27,729 nucleotides of DNA, from the NCBI GenBank assembly GCA_964642445.1, contig CAZXQZ010000035.1, positions 1 through 27,729 of the forward strand, given 5' to 3'. The notes under the pieces are model-generated. The model saw nothing but the letters and a program-made list of their open reading frames with translations, had not been told where the DNA came from and ran no database searches. Source of the DNA: SSC4 sp964642445 (lineage in GTDB: Bacteria; Chloroflexota; Anaerolineae; SSC4; Amarolineaceae). A program made the position numbers and the translations under genes. Each line of letters starts with the position of its first letter. The first letter of the stretch is position 1. Shown here one piece after another: positions 6,775-14,211 of the stretch.

Positions 6775-9021
6775 TCAATCCTGCATGGCCAACAGCTTGA
6801 CGACGGTTACGCCATCGCCGCCTTCGGCGGCTTCGCCGGTGCGTACCTCTTTGACCAGGGGGTTGCGGCGCAGCTCATCGCGCACGACGCGACGCAGGGT
6901 GCCGGTGCCTTTGCCATGAATGATGCGCACCCATGGCAGTCCCGCCAGGTAAGCGTCGTCCAGGTATTTTTCGAGCGCCGGCAGCATTTCGTCGACCGTC
7001 TGGCCGCGCAGGTCGATTTCCATGCCGGGGCTGGCGGCCAGGCCACCGCCGGTCGACCGGATGCGGCCACCGCCGGTCGCCGGTTCTGCCGTCGCGCTGC
7101 TGGCACGTTCTCGCAGCTCGAGATCGGCCAGCGGCACGGTCAGGCGAAATGAACCAATCATGACCTGGGCCTCGCGCTCGTCGACGTCCGCTACAATGCC
7201 GCTGGCCTGCAGCGTCCTGACCCACACCCGGTCACCACGCGCAAGAGGGCCATCGTCAGGTAGGGCCGTTGGCTCATCGGCCACGTCGGCCGGCAGCGGC
7301 TGCTGGGCCCGGCTGCGGGCAGCCAGAATTTCTTCGGCCTCGGCCAGGAAGGTGTGGTGCGTCGAGTCGCCGGCGGCGAACGGTCCCAGTCCGGCCAGCT
7401 GCTGCCGCACACGGGCCAGCTCGGTTTGCAGGGTCTCAAGTTCGGCCTGGGCCTCGGCGCGTGCCTGGTTGAGCACCACGCGGCGCGCCTCTTCGATGCG
7501 NNNNNNNNNNNNNNNNNNNNNNNNNNNNNNNNNNNNNNNNNNNNNNNNNNNNNNNNNNNNNNNNNNNNNNNNNNNNNNNNNNNNNNNNNNNNNNNNNNNN
7601 GTGGCCAACAGCGTGACCCCACGCTCCAGGAAATTGACCAGCAGGGCACGGGCCAGGGCAGAGCCTTCTTCGGGATCGGTGCCGGCACCCAGCTCATCCA
7701 GCAGGACCAGGCAGCGGTTGTCGGCTTCGTCCAGGATGTCGATGATGTTGGTCAGGTGCGAGCTGAAGGTCGACAGGCTCTGTTCGATGCTCTGTTCGTC
7801 GCCGATATCGGCGTAGATGCCCTCAAAAACCGAGAGCTCGCTGCCCTCGTCGGTTGGAATCTGCATGCCCGACTGCGCCATGAGTGCCAGCAGTCCCACC
7901 GTCTTGAGAGCCACGGTCTTGCCACCGGTGTTCGGCCCCGTCACAACCAGCACGTAATAGTCGGGCTCGATCCAGACGTCGATCGGCACCACGGTCACCG
8001 GGTCGAGCAGGGGGTGGCGGGCGCGCTTCAGGTTGATGGTCGAACCGGGATGCAGCAGGTCAACGGAGGACACGTCCGCTGGCGGCGCCTGGTGCCGGCG
8101 GGTGCGTGTGCGGTGCGGTGTCGCCTGGGGGCGGAACGGTACCAGCTGCGGCTCGGTAGCCAGCAGGGCATCGGCGTAGCGTGCACGGGCCAGGACCAGG
8201 TCGAGGTGGGCCAGGGTTTCCACGGTGCGGCGGATGTAGGTCGCTTCGTCGGCCACCAACTGGGTGAGTGAGAGCAGGATGCGCTGCACCTCTTCTTCTT
8301 CGGCCAGCTGCAGTTCGCGCCAGGCATTGTTCAGGTCGACCGTCGCCAGGGGTTCGATGAACAAGGTCGCCCCGCTGCCTGACTGGTCGTGAATCAGGCC
8401 CGGGATACGTCCCTTGAACTCGCTGCGCAGGGGGATCACATAGCGGCCATGGCGCTGGGTGACGATCGGCTCCTGCAAGTAGGGTGCATTACTCGTCGAA
8501 GTGACCATACGCTGCAAGGTCGACATCAGGCGGTCGTGTGCAATCTTCAGATCGCGCCGGATGCGCGCCAGCGCCTCGCTGGCCGAATCGAGCACCTCGC
8601 CCCGCTCGTTGATGCAGCGTCCAATTTCCTGGGTGACGTTATCGCACGGGTACAAACGGGCGGCCAGATCGGCCAGGTGCGGCGCTTCGTCGTTCAGACG
8701 GCCCAGGGCCCGCAGCAGTGCTCGCGCCCGCAGCAGTGTGCTGCGCACGTCGAGCAGTTCAGCGGGGCGCAGGGTCGCATCCCGTTCGGCCTGGTTGACC
8801 AATGGGCGCACGTCGTAGACACCGCCCAGGTGGAGTGCCGGCATATCGGGCAGGAGGCGGCGCGCTTCGGCCGTTTCCGCCTGCCATTCCTGGGCCTGGC
8901 GCAGGTCATCCGTCGGCAGCAGCGCCATGACCTGCTCCTGGCCACCGGAGAACTCCGTGAACTCGGCCAGGCGTTCCAGGATTTTGTCGTACTCCAGCAG
9001 CTTGAGCGATTTTGGGTTCAC
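6775..9021 (-). CDS. mutS2: Endonuclease MutS2 (interrupted by assembly gap)
   Basis: MutS2 is a MutS-family ATPase/endonuclease; in different bacteria it suppresses recombination or rescues collided ribosomes. The N-terminal coiled-coil core begins with the typical SLKLLEYDKILERLAEFT. The central blocks QRHGRYVIPLR and HDQSGSGATLFIEP (about 189-224) are family signatures. Walker A is GPNTGGKT (362-369), Walker B is VLLDELGAGTDP (439-450), and the Smr nuclease domain is C-terminal, with DLRGQ and IIHGKGTGTLR. A run of 34 unknown residues (474-507) falls where the conserved THY motif and the next helix should be. A basic, family-atypical insertion (about 300-318) precedes the ATPase. The start overlaps the DUF3054 stop by ATGA, implying translational coupling. 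Confidence 0.95.
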   Translation of the reverse strand: MNPKSLKLLEYDKILERLAEFTEFSGGQEQVMALLPTDDLRQAQEWQAETAEARRLLPDMPALHLGGVYDVRPLVNQAERDATLRPAELLDVRSTLLRARALLRALGRLNDEAPHLADLAARLYPCDNVTQEIGRCINERGEVLDSASEALARIRRDLKIAHDRLMSTLQRMVTSTSNAPYLQEPIVTQRHGRYVIPLRSEFKGRIPGLIHDQSGSGATLFIEPLATVDLNNAWRELQLAEEEEVQRILLSLTQLVADEATYIRRTVETLAHLDLVLARARYADALLATEPQLVPFRPQATPHRTRTRRHQAPPADVSSVDLLHPGSTINLKRARHPLLDPVTVVPIDVWIEPDYYVLVVTGPNTGGKTVALKTVGLLALMAQSGMQIPTDEGSELSVFEGIYADIGDEQSIEQSLSTFSSHLTNIIDILDEADNRCLVLLDELGAGTDPEEGSALARALLVNFLERGVTLLAXXXXXXXXXXXXXXXXXXXXXXXXXXXXXXXXXXRIEEARRVVLNQARAEAQAELETLQTELARVRQQLAGLGPFAAGDSTHHTFLAEAEEILAARSRAQQPLPADVADEPTALPDDGPLARGDRVWVRTLQASGIVADVDEREAQVMIGSFRLTVPLADLELRERASSATAEPATGGGRIRSTGGGLAASPGMEIDLRGQTVDEMLPALEKYLDDAYLAGLPWVRIIHGKGTGTLRRVVRDELRRNPLVKEVRTGEAAEGGDGVTVVKLLAMQD
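7501..7600. other. 100-base assembly gap (N run)
   Basis: Exactly 100 N bases interrupt mutS2. A round length of 100 is the usual scaffold placeholder. Compared with typical MutS2 proteins, the sequence resumes after a longer piece than 33 residues should cover, so more bases are probably missing than shown. Confidence 0.98.
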
Positions 9022-9479
9022 GACGTCTTCTTTTTGGCTTCGGTGGGGGTATCCGCGGCCATAGCCAGCCCTGCTGGCGACCGCTGGTAGACAAAGATGA
9101 AGATCATGCGCCAGGCAATCACGAACAGGGCCGCCATGGGCATCGCCACGACAGCAAACAGCGGCACGACCGGCACCTGCAGCAGGGCTGCGCGCAGAAA
9201 AACACCCAGGCCGCCCGCCGCCAATGCCACCACCAGGGACTGCATAAACATGACCCGCGGCGAGGTGAGCAGCGCCGGGCGGTAGGCACGCAGCACGGAA
9301 GCCACGATAAACCAGGCCGCCACGAACGGTGCTGCGGTCATCAGCACCGACTGCGGTGCCATGCCTTCGGCGTGTGTCTGGCGGCCGATCATGGCGAACA
9401 GGACAAGGCTCACGACATCGCCGATGCCCAGGATGATCAGCGGCCAGCGCGCTGGATGGGTTGTCTGTGTCTCACTCAA
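9018..9479 (-). CDS. DUF3054 family membrane protein
   Basis: A 153-residue protein with four hydrophobic segments (about residues 13-32, 42-62, 76-96 and 103-128). The opening GDVVSLVLFAMIGRQTHAEG matches the conserved start of the DUF3054 family, and the internal AWFIVASVLRAY fits the second helix of that family. Function is unknown. The start is a TTG at 9479 with AGAGG about 8 nt upstream; no in-frame ATG is better placed. The C-terminus is a hydrophilic, Lys-rich tail. The stop overlaps the mutS2 start by 4 bp, so the two are probably cotranslated, although I know of no functional link. Confidence 0.85.
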   Translation of the reverse strand: MSETQTTHPARWPLIILGIGDVVSLVLFAMIGRQTHAEGMAPQSVLMTAAPFVAAWFIVASVLRAYRPALLTSPRVMFMQSLVVALAAGGLGVFLRAALLQVPVVPLFAVVAMPMAALFVIAWRMIFIFVYQRSPAGLAMAADTPTEAKKKTS

Positions 9480-9572
9480 TGGTATGCCTCTGGGTAACAG
9501 AATCGTGCCTCGATGTTACCACAGGCCCAGGTAATTCCCAAAACGATGATTCCCAAATTGCCGGTCCTGTGT

Positions 9573-9578
9573 TACAAT
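9573..9578 (+). promoter_or_regulatory. -10 element (TACAAT) of murJ, probably leaderless
   Basis: TACAAT at 9573-9578 is eight bases before the ATG at 9587, so transcription would start on or beside the start codon. No Shine-Dalgarno sequence precedes the ATG. The arrangement matches that at 1327, with TTGCCGGTC upstream in both. A canonical -35 at 17 nt is not obvious. Confidence 0.4.
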
Positions 9579-9586
9579 GGCTGCCC

Positions 9587-11161
9587 ATGGCAACTCAGAC
9601 AGCTGCATCGCCCCAAACACCCGCCGCCGGCCGGATGGCGCGCGCCGCGGCGCTGGTGATGTTCTTCTTCGTGCTCAGCCGCGCCCTCGGCCTGGTGCGT
9701 GAAGTCGTCATCGGCGCCCAGTTCGGCACGAGTGCCGAGTTGGACAGTTACCTGGCGGCGTTCCGGGTGCCCGACCTGCTCTTTCAGCTGATGGCGGGCG
9801 GTGCCCTGGCCTCGGCCTTCATCCCCACGTTCACCGTGCGCCTGGCACGCGGCGGACGTGAGGCCGCCTGGCGCCTGGCCAGCATCGTCGTCAATCTGGT
9901 CGTGATCGTGATGGCAATCGCCGCGGTTGTGGCCATGGCCATCGCACCCTGGCTGGTCGATACGGCCCTGGCGCCCGGCTTCACCCCGGCGCAGCAGGCG
10001 CTGACTGTGGAGTTGATGCGCATCTTGATGGTGTCGACCATCCTGTTTGCAGTCAGCGGCCTGGTCATGGGGGCACTCAATGCTGTTCAGCATTTCCTGC
10101 TCCCCGCCGCGGCCCCCGTCGTCTACAACCTGGCCATAATCGGCGGTGCTCTCTTTCTGAGCCCCACCCTGGGGGTACGCGGTTTGGCCATCGGGGTGCT
10201 CGTGGGTGCCGTGGGGCACCTGCTGATCCAGGTGCCCGGCCTGGTCCAGGTGGGTGCACGCTATTGGCCGGTGCTCGACCGGCACGATCCGGGTGTACGC
10301 GAGATCGCAGTTCTGATGGGGCCGCGCGTATTGGGCCTGGCAGCCGTTCAGCTCAATTTCTGGGTCAACACCGCGCTGGCCTCCACCTTGAGCCCCGGTC
10401 ACCTGGCGGCCCTCAGTTATGGCTGGCTGCTCATGCTGCTGCCGCAGGGTGTGTTTGCCCAGGCGGTGGCGACGGTGGCGTTTCCCACCTTTGCGGCGCA
10501 GGTGGCCAACAACGACCTGGGGGCCATGCGGCGCACGTTTGGCATGACCCTGCGCAGCATTCTGTTTTTTACGATCCCGGCGTCGGTCGGCTTGATCCTG
10601 CTGGCCACGCCGCTGGTCACCGCACTGTTTCAGCGCAATGCCTTCACCGCCGAGTCGACGGCGTTGGTCGTCACCGCCCTGCAGTTCTACACCCTGGGAT
10701 TGGTGGCACATTCCGTGGTCGAAATCGTGGCGCGTGCCTTCTATGCCCTGCACGACACTGCCACCCCGGTCAGCGTCGGTGTCGGTGCGATGGCCCTGAA
10801 TGTCGTGCTCAGTTTTTTGCTGCTGATCCCGATGGCACAGGGTGGCCTGGCGCTGGCCAACAGCATCGCCACCACGCTGGAGATGGTGCTGCTGCTGTGG
10901 CTGCTGCGCCGGCGCCTGGGCGGGTTGGCGGGGCGGGCTTTGCTCGGTGCGGTGCTGCGCATCGCGGCGGCCAGCGCCGTGTTGGGCATCGTGGTCTGGG
11001 GATGGCAGCAGGCGCCGGGCCTGCGCGGGGCCTGGTCCGTCGTGATCGTCTGTATCCCACTGGGCCTGCTGGCGTACGGCCTGATGGCATGGCTGCTGAA
11101 GCTGGAAGAGATGCAGCTTATCCAGCGCTTCCTGCCCCGGCGCAAGGCCCCTAACCGGTAA
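9587..11161 (+). CDS. murJ: Lipid II flippase MurJ (MviN)
   Basis: A 524-residue polytopic membrane protein of the MurJ/MviN family in the MOP superfamily, which flips lipid II across the cytoplasmic membrane for peptidoglycan synthesis. Family blocks include LVMFFFVLSRALGLVREVVI at the first helix, the SAELDSYLAAFRVPDLL loop, FIPTF, and ASTLSPGHLAALSYGWLLMLLPQGVFAQAVATVAFP in the middle. About 14 hydrophobic segments are visible, as expected. The frame is open to 9461, but the ATG at 9587 matches family starts and lies just past a -10 element. The gene ends inside the 3' end of the convergent glycosylase fusion (11-bp overlap). It is divergent from DUF3054-mutS2. Confidence 0.95.
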   Translation: MATQTAASPQTPAAGRMARAAALVMFFFVLSRALGLVREVVIGAQFGTSAELDSYLAAFRVPDLLFQLMAGGALASAFIPTFTVRLARGGREAAWRLASIVVNLVVIVMAIAAVVAMAIAPWLVDTALAPGFTPAQQALTVELMRILMVSTILFAVSGLVMGALNAVQHFLLPAAAPVVYNLAIIGGALFLSPTLGVRGLAIGVLVGAVGHLLIQVPGLVQVGARYWPVLDRHDPGVREIAVLMGPRVLGLAAVQLNFWVNTALASTLSPGHLAALSYGWLLMLLPQGVFAQAVATVAFPTFAAQVANNDLGAMRRTFGMTLRSILFFTIPASVGLILLATPLVTALFQRNAFTAESTALVVTALQFYTLGLVAHSVVEIVARAFYALHDTATPVSVGVGAMALNVVLSFLLLIPMAQGGLALANSIATTLEMVLLLWLLRRRLGGLAGRALLGAVLRIAAASAVLGIVVWGWQQAPGLRGAWSVVIVCIPLGLLAYGLMAWLLKLEEMQLIQRFLPRRKAPNR

Positions 11162-12017
11162 GCACAAAACGCCAGGGAAGCTGGAGACCCCATTCGTCGG
11201 CGCGGATGCCAATGCGCGGCGTGGCCGTGATGCCATCGGCGGGCGGGGTCACGCCGGCTTCGACGTAGAGCGCCCCGCCGGCCACCAAATCGTGCCCGTT
11301 GAGCGCACGATCGATGGCCAATGCCTGGCAGAGCTTCCCTGGACCGTTGCCCAAATCGTGCAGGCCGCGGGCGTGCGGGCGGCGGGCGCGCATCGTCTCG
11401 ATGCCATCCAGCGGCTGGACGCCGCGTATCAACACAGCACCGGGCACACCGTCAGGTTCGGTGACGGCATTCAGGCAAAAGTACATCCCGTAGATGAAAT
11501 AGACGTAGGCATGGCCCGGCTCGCCGAACATGATCGTGGCCCGCGGTGTGCGCCCGCGCGCCGCATGACTGGCCAGGTCTTCGGCACCACCGTACGCCTC
11601 TGTCTCCACGATACGTGCCCGCAGGCGCTGACCATCCGCCAGCACCCGCACCAGCACCTGGCCCAGCAGTGCGCGCGCCACAGTCACGGTGTCCCGCGCA
11701 TAGAACGTGCGCGGCAGCGGCAGCTCAGACTGGCCCCCACCCGCCGGCAGGAAGATGTACAGCGTCTCGCCGGCGCGCAGCGTTCGCTGGGCCAGCTCCG
11801 GGACCGGCACCAGGCGCGAGTCGATGAAGTAGCGGTAGGGATAGGCCTGGCGCAGGCCAGCATCGGCCAGGGCGGCAGAAAAACCGGGATAGGCAGCAGC
11901 GAGGTGTGCCAGGACGTCAGCGATGGTCGGCGGCGGCTCGTCTGGCCAGGACAACGTCAGCCGTCGCTGACCGACTGCACGCCACAAGGGGTCTCCCATT
12001 CGTACCTGAAATTCCAT
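11151..12017 (-). CDS. Fusion of a MoaD/ThiS-like beta-grasp domain and 3-methyladenine DNA glycosylase (AAG/MPG)
   Basis: The 288-residue product has two parts. Residues 1-97 look like a MoaD/ThiS ubiquitin-like domain: PTIADVLAHLAAAYPGF, then RYFIDSRLVPVPELAQRTLRAGE and a closing strand LYIFLPAGGGQ, where MoaD proteins end in Gly-Gly. Residues about 102-288 are an AAG/MPG-type glycosylase, which excises alkylated purines. Family marks are FYARDTVTVARALLGQVLV, the catalytic-loop VETEAYGG, SHAARG, GHAYVYFIYGMYFCLNAV with the intercalating Tyr region, and GNGPGKLCQAL. Only about four residues separate the Gly-Gly from the glycosylase start, with no stop or plausible internal start. In MoaD the terminal Gly-Gly is activated, so its internal location here is odd. 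Ribosome-binding sequence at 12017 is weak. It overlaps murJ by 11 bp, tail to tail. Confidence 0.85.
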   Translation of the reverse strand: MEFQVRMGDPLWRAVGQRRLTLSWPDEPPPTIADVLAHLAAAYPGFSAALADAGLRQAYPYRYFIDSRLVPVPELAQRTLRAGETLYIFLPAGGGQSELPLPRTFYARDTVTVARALLGQVLVRVLADGQRLRARIVETEAYGGAEDLASHAARGRTPRATIMFGEPGHAYVYFIYGMYFCLNAVTEPDGVPGAVLIRGVQPLDGIETMRARRPHARGLHDLGNGPGKLCQALAIDRALNGHDLVAGGALYVEAGVTPPADGITATPRIGIRADEWGLQLPWRFVLTG

Positions 12018-12167
12018 GTAATGTCTACCGCGCGCCGTCAGATGTTTTTCTGGTGCTTGTTCAATTCGTTGGAACCAAAACCAGGACTGCTTCGTTTGGT
12101 ATGCTGTGGGTCGTTGAGCTGATGAAAAATCTGTCAGATACCTGCGTGGTTTTATTCATGCCACTTT

Positions 12168-12179
12168 CAGGTATACCTG
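12168..12179. promoter_or_regulatory. 12-bp perfect palindrome in intergenic region
   Basis: CAGGTATACCTG is an exact palindrome in the 229-bp gap 12018-12246, upstream of the 37-residue ORF. It could be a dimeric-regulator operator. No other feature is clear in that gap. Confidence 0.25.
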
Positions 12180-12246
12180 GTAAGATGCCAGCAGATCGAC
12201 ACACGATCGTAACCCTTGCCTCTAGGCGCCAAGGAGACAACAACCT

Positions 12247-12360
12247 ATGCTCTGGCTCATCCTGCTGGCCTTGTTGGCATTGATCGTCTGGGCCGTTTTT
12301 CCTGAAGACGACACCGTCGTCGAACAAGATGCCTCCATCAGCCAGGGACCCTCCTCGTGA
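12247..12360 (+). CDS. Small single-pass membrane protein candidate (37 aa)
   Basis: A 37-residue ORF starts MLWLILLALLALIVWAVFPE, one Leu/Ile/Trp-rich transmembrane helix, followed by an acidic-to-polar tail (DDTVVEQDASISQGPSS) ending at TGA 12358-12360. AAGGAGA lies about 11 nt before the ATG, which is unusually good for this region. No family is recognised. It sits alone between the divergent glycosylase fusion and the NusG-like gene, with its own upstream gap. Tiny proteins of this shape often escape gene callers. Confidence 0.5.
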   Translation: MLWLILLALLALIVWAVFPEDDTVVEQDASISQGPSS

Positions 12361-12451
12361 GCGGTCGTTGAATGATGATTACGCCCGATTATTCTACCGT
12401 CGAGGTCGTAATCGGCCAAACCTCAGATCATACCTCGCTCGGTTGACCCAT

Positions 12452-12481
12452 TTGTGAAGTGCGGCCTGGGTATGTTACACT
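12452..12481 (+). promoter_or_regulatory. Promoter of the NusG-like gene with extended -10
   Basis: TTGTGA (12452-12457), an 18-nt spacer and TACACT (12476-12481) preceded by TG at 12473-12474 form a plausible sigma70-type promoter with an extended -10. It lies about 28 nt before the TTG start, so an upstream GTG at 12459 would fall inside the promoter. Confidence 0.5.
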
Positions 12482-12509
12482 AGCGCCAACCAAGAGGGGA
12501 GCGAGCAGT

Positions 12510-13115
12510 TTGCTGCACTGGTACGTCCTACACGTCAAACCCAATGCCGAATACCGGGTCGCCGAGGCCCTGACGACCCACCAGGTCGAGACGTTTTTAC
12601 CGACGATCAAATCGCACCGTCCCCGGCGCGGCCGTGAAACCACGCCTCTCTTTCCCAGTTATCTGTTTGCCCACATCGATTTCGAGCAGACCGGCTACGG
12701 CGTGATCGCCTGGCTGCCAGGGATGCGGCGCGTCGTAACGGTCGACCGCCGGCCGGCCATTGTGGATGACACGGTGATCGAGACCCTGCGTGGTCGGCTG
12801 GAAGCGGTGTGGGCCCGCGGTGGCTGGCTCGAGCACAACCTGCAGCCAGGTGATCCAGTGGTGATCCGCAGCGGCGCCCTGGAAGGCCTCTACGGCATCT
12901 TCGATCGCCCCACGACCGGCGTCCAGCGTGTACGTATCCTGCTCAACTTCCTGGGCCAGGCACGTCCTGTCGACGTCGCACTGGCCGACCTGGCACCTGT
13001 GCGCACGAGGGCCAGCGAAGCAACACCGGAAACGGGTATCGACAAACCCGGCGCCGCGGCGCGGCGCCGGCGCGGCACACGCGGCAAGGGACGTCACATC
13101 CACTACCAGGAGTGA
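12510..13115 (+). CDS. NusG-like transcription antitermination protein (NusG/RfaH/UpxY family)
   Basis: A 201-residue NusG-fold protein. The NGN domain begins HWYVLHVKPNAEYRVAEAL, continues with FLPTIKSH and PLFPSYLFAHIDF, and ends near PGMRRVV. A C-terminal KOW-type domain follows (QPGDPVVIRSGALEGLYGIF onward, about residues 110-165). Bacteria often carry such specialised NusG paralogues beside polysaccharide operons, where they help RNA polymerase read through long transcripts. The TTG at 12510 is preferred because GAGGGGAG lies about 9 nt before it. The C-terminus is a basic low-complexity tail (GAAARRRRGTRGKG). A sugar epimerase gene follows 18 bp later, so the pair probably shares a transcript; a polysaccharide role is inferred from that. 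Confidence 0.85.
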   Translation: MLHWYVLHVKPNAEYRVAEALTTHQVETFLPTIKSHRPRRGRETTPLFPSYLFAHIDFEQTGYGVIAWLPGMRRVVTVDRRPAIVDDTVIETLRGRLEAVWARGGWLEHNLQPGDPVVIRSGALEGLYGIFDRPTTGVQRVRILLNFLGQARPVDVALADLAPVRTRASEATPETGIDKPGAAARRRRGTRGKGRHIHYQE

Positions 13116-13133
13116 AGCCAGAAGGAGCAGACT

Positions 13134-14150
13134 GTGCGTGCACTCATTACCGGTGGCGCTGGATTCATCGGCAGCCACCTTGCGGAAACGCTGCTGGCCG
13201 AAGGGCACAGCGTCACCATCATCGACAACCTCTCGACCGGGCGTTTCGCCAACATCGAGCACCTGGTGGATCAACCCGGTTTTCACTTTGCCATCGACAG
13301 CATCACCAACGAAATCGTGCTCGACCGCCTGGCGAGTGAATGCGACACGATCTTTCACCTGGCCGCGGCGGTGGGTGTCGAGCTGATCGTGCGCCAGCCG
13401 GTGCGTACCATCGAGACCAACGTGATGGGCACCGAGGCCGTGCTGCGTGCGGCGCGGCGCTACCGGGCCCACGTGCTCGTGGCTTCGACCTCGGAGGTGT
13501 ACGGCAAGGGCAGCCGTGTGCCGTTCAGCGAAGATGACGACGTCTTGATCGGGCCGACCTCGCGCAACCGCTGGGCCTACGCGGCCAGCAAGATGGTCGA
13601 CGAGTTCCTGGCCCTGGCCTACCAGCACGAGCTGGGGTTGCCCGTCACCATCCTGCGCTATTTCAACACCGTGGGTCCGCGCCAGACGGGTCAATACGGG
13701 ATGGTGGTGCCGCGCCTGGTGGGCCAAGCGCTGCGTGGGGAATACCTGACCGTCTTCGGCGATGGGCGGCAGAGTCGCTGCTTTTGCGACGTCAGCGATG
13801 TCGTACGCGCCACCATCCAGCTGGCGCAGCTTCCCCAGGCGATCGGGCAGGTCTTCAACATCGGTACCACGCGTGAAGTGACGATCGCCGACCTGGCGCG
13901 GCTGGTGCTGTCGGTTCTGGCGAGCACCCCGGCAACGGATGGCCTGTCCGAACGGATTCGTTTCATTCCCTATGCCGAAGCCTACGCGCCCGGGTTCGAG
14001 GACATGCGGCGGCGCGTGCCCGACACGTCGAAGATTCAGCGTGTCCTGGGCTGGTCACCGGCCATTCCCCTCGAAGAAACGATCCGTCGCGTGGCTGCCG
14101 CACTGCCGGCAGAGGTCGCGGGCCAGGGCAATATCCAGCTCACCGGCTGA
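13134..14150 (+). CDS. NAD-dependent sugar nucleotide epimerase/dehydratase (extended SDR)
   Basis: A 338-residue extended short-chain dehydrogenase of the UDP-glucose 4-epimerase/dTDP-glucose dehydratase/UDP-glucuronate decarboxylase class. GGAGFIGSH near the N-terminus binds NAD. The catalytic elements are ASTSEVYG (Ser/Thr) and the YxxxK motif YAASK. Further family blocks are LRYFNTVGPRQTGQYGMVVPRLVGQALRG and the FCDVSDVVRA segment. The start is GTG at 13134 with AAGGAG 6 nt before it. Exact sugar substrate cannot be told; ASTSEVYGKG and the GPRQTGQYGMV block resemble UDP-glucuronate decarboxylase-like enzymes. It follows the NusG-like gene by 18 bp and faces the GT39-like gene convergently. 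Confidence 0.88.
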   Translation: MRALITGGAGFIGSHLAETLLAEGHSVTIIDNLSTGRFANIEHLVDQPGFHFAIDSITNEIVLDRLASECDTIFHLAAAVGVELIVRQPVRTIETNVMGTEAVLRAARRYRAHVLVASTSEVYGKGSRVPFSEDDDVLIGPTSRNRWAYAASKMVDEFLALAYQHELGLPVTILRYFNTVGPRQTGQYGMVVPRLVGQALRGEYLTVFGDGRQSRCFCDVSDVVRATIQLAQLPQAIGQVFNIGTTREVTIADLARLVLSVLASTPATDGLSERIRFIPYAEAYAPGFEDMRRRVPDTSKIQRVLGWSPAIPLEETIRRVAAALPAEVAGQGNIQLTG

Positions 14151-14211
14151 TTCTGGTGGGTCGGCAGCGCTATCTGTCCTGGCGGTCTTCAGCGGCCGGT
14201 GTTGCACACGC

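Noticed and set aside
12459..12509. GTG start for the NusG-like gene
   Set aside because: It overlaps the promoter; the TTG at 12510 has a better ribosome-binding site and matches the family start.
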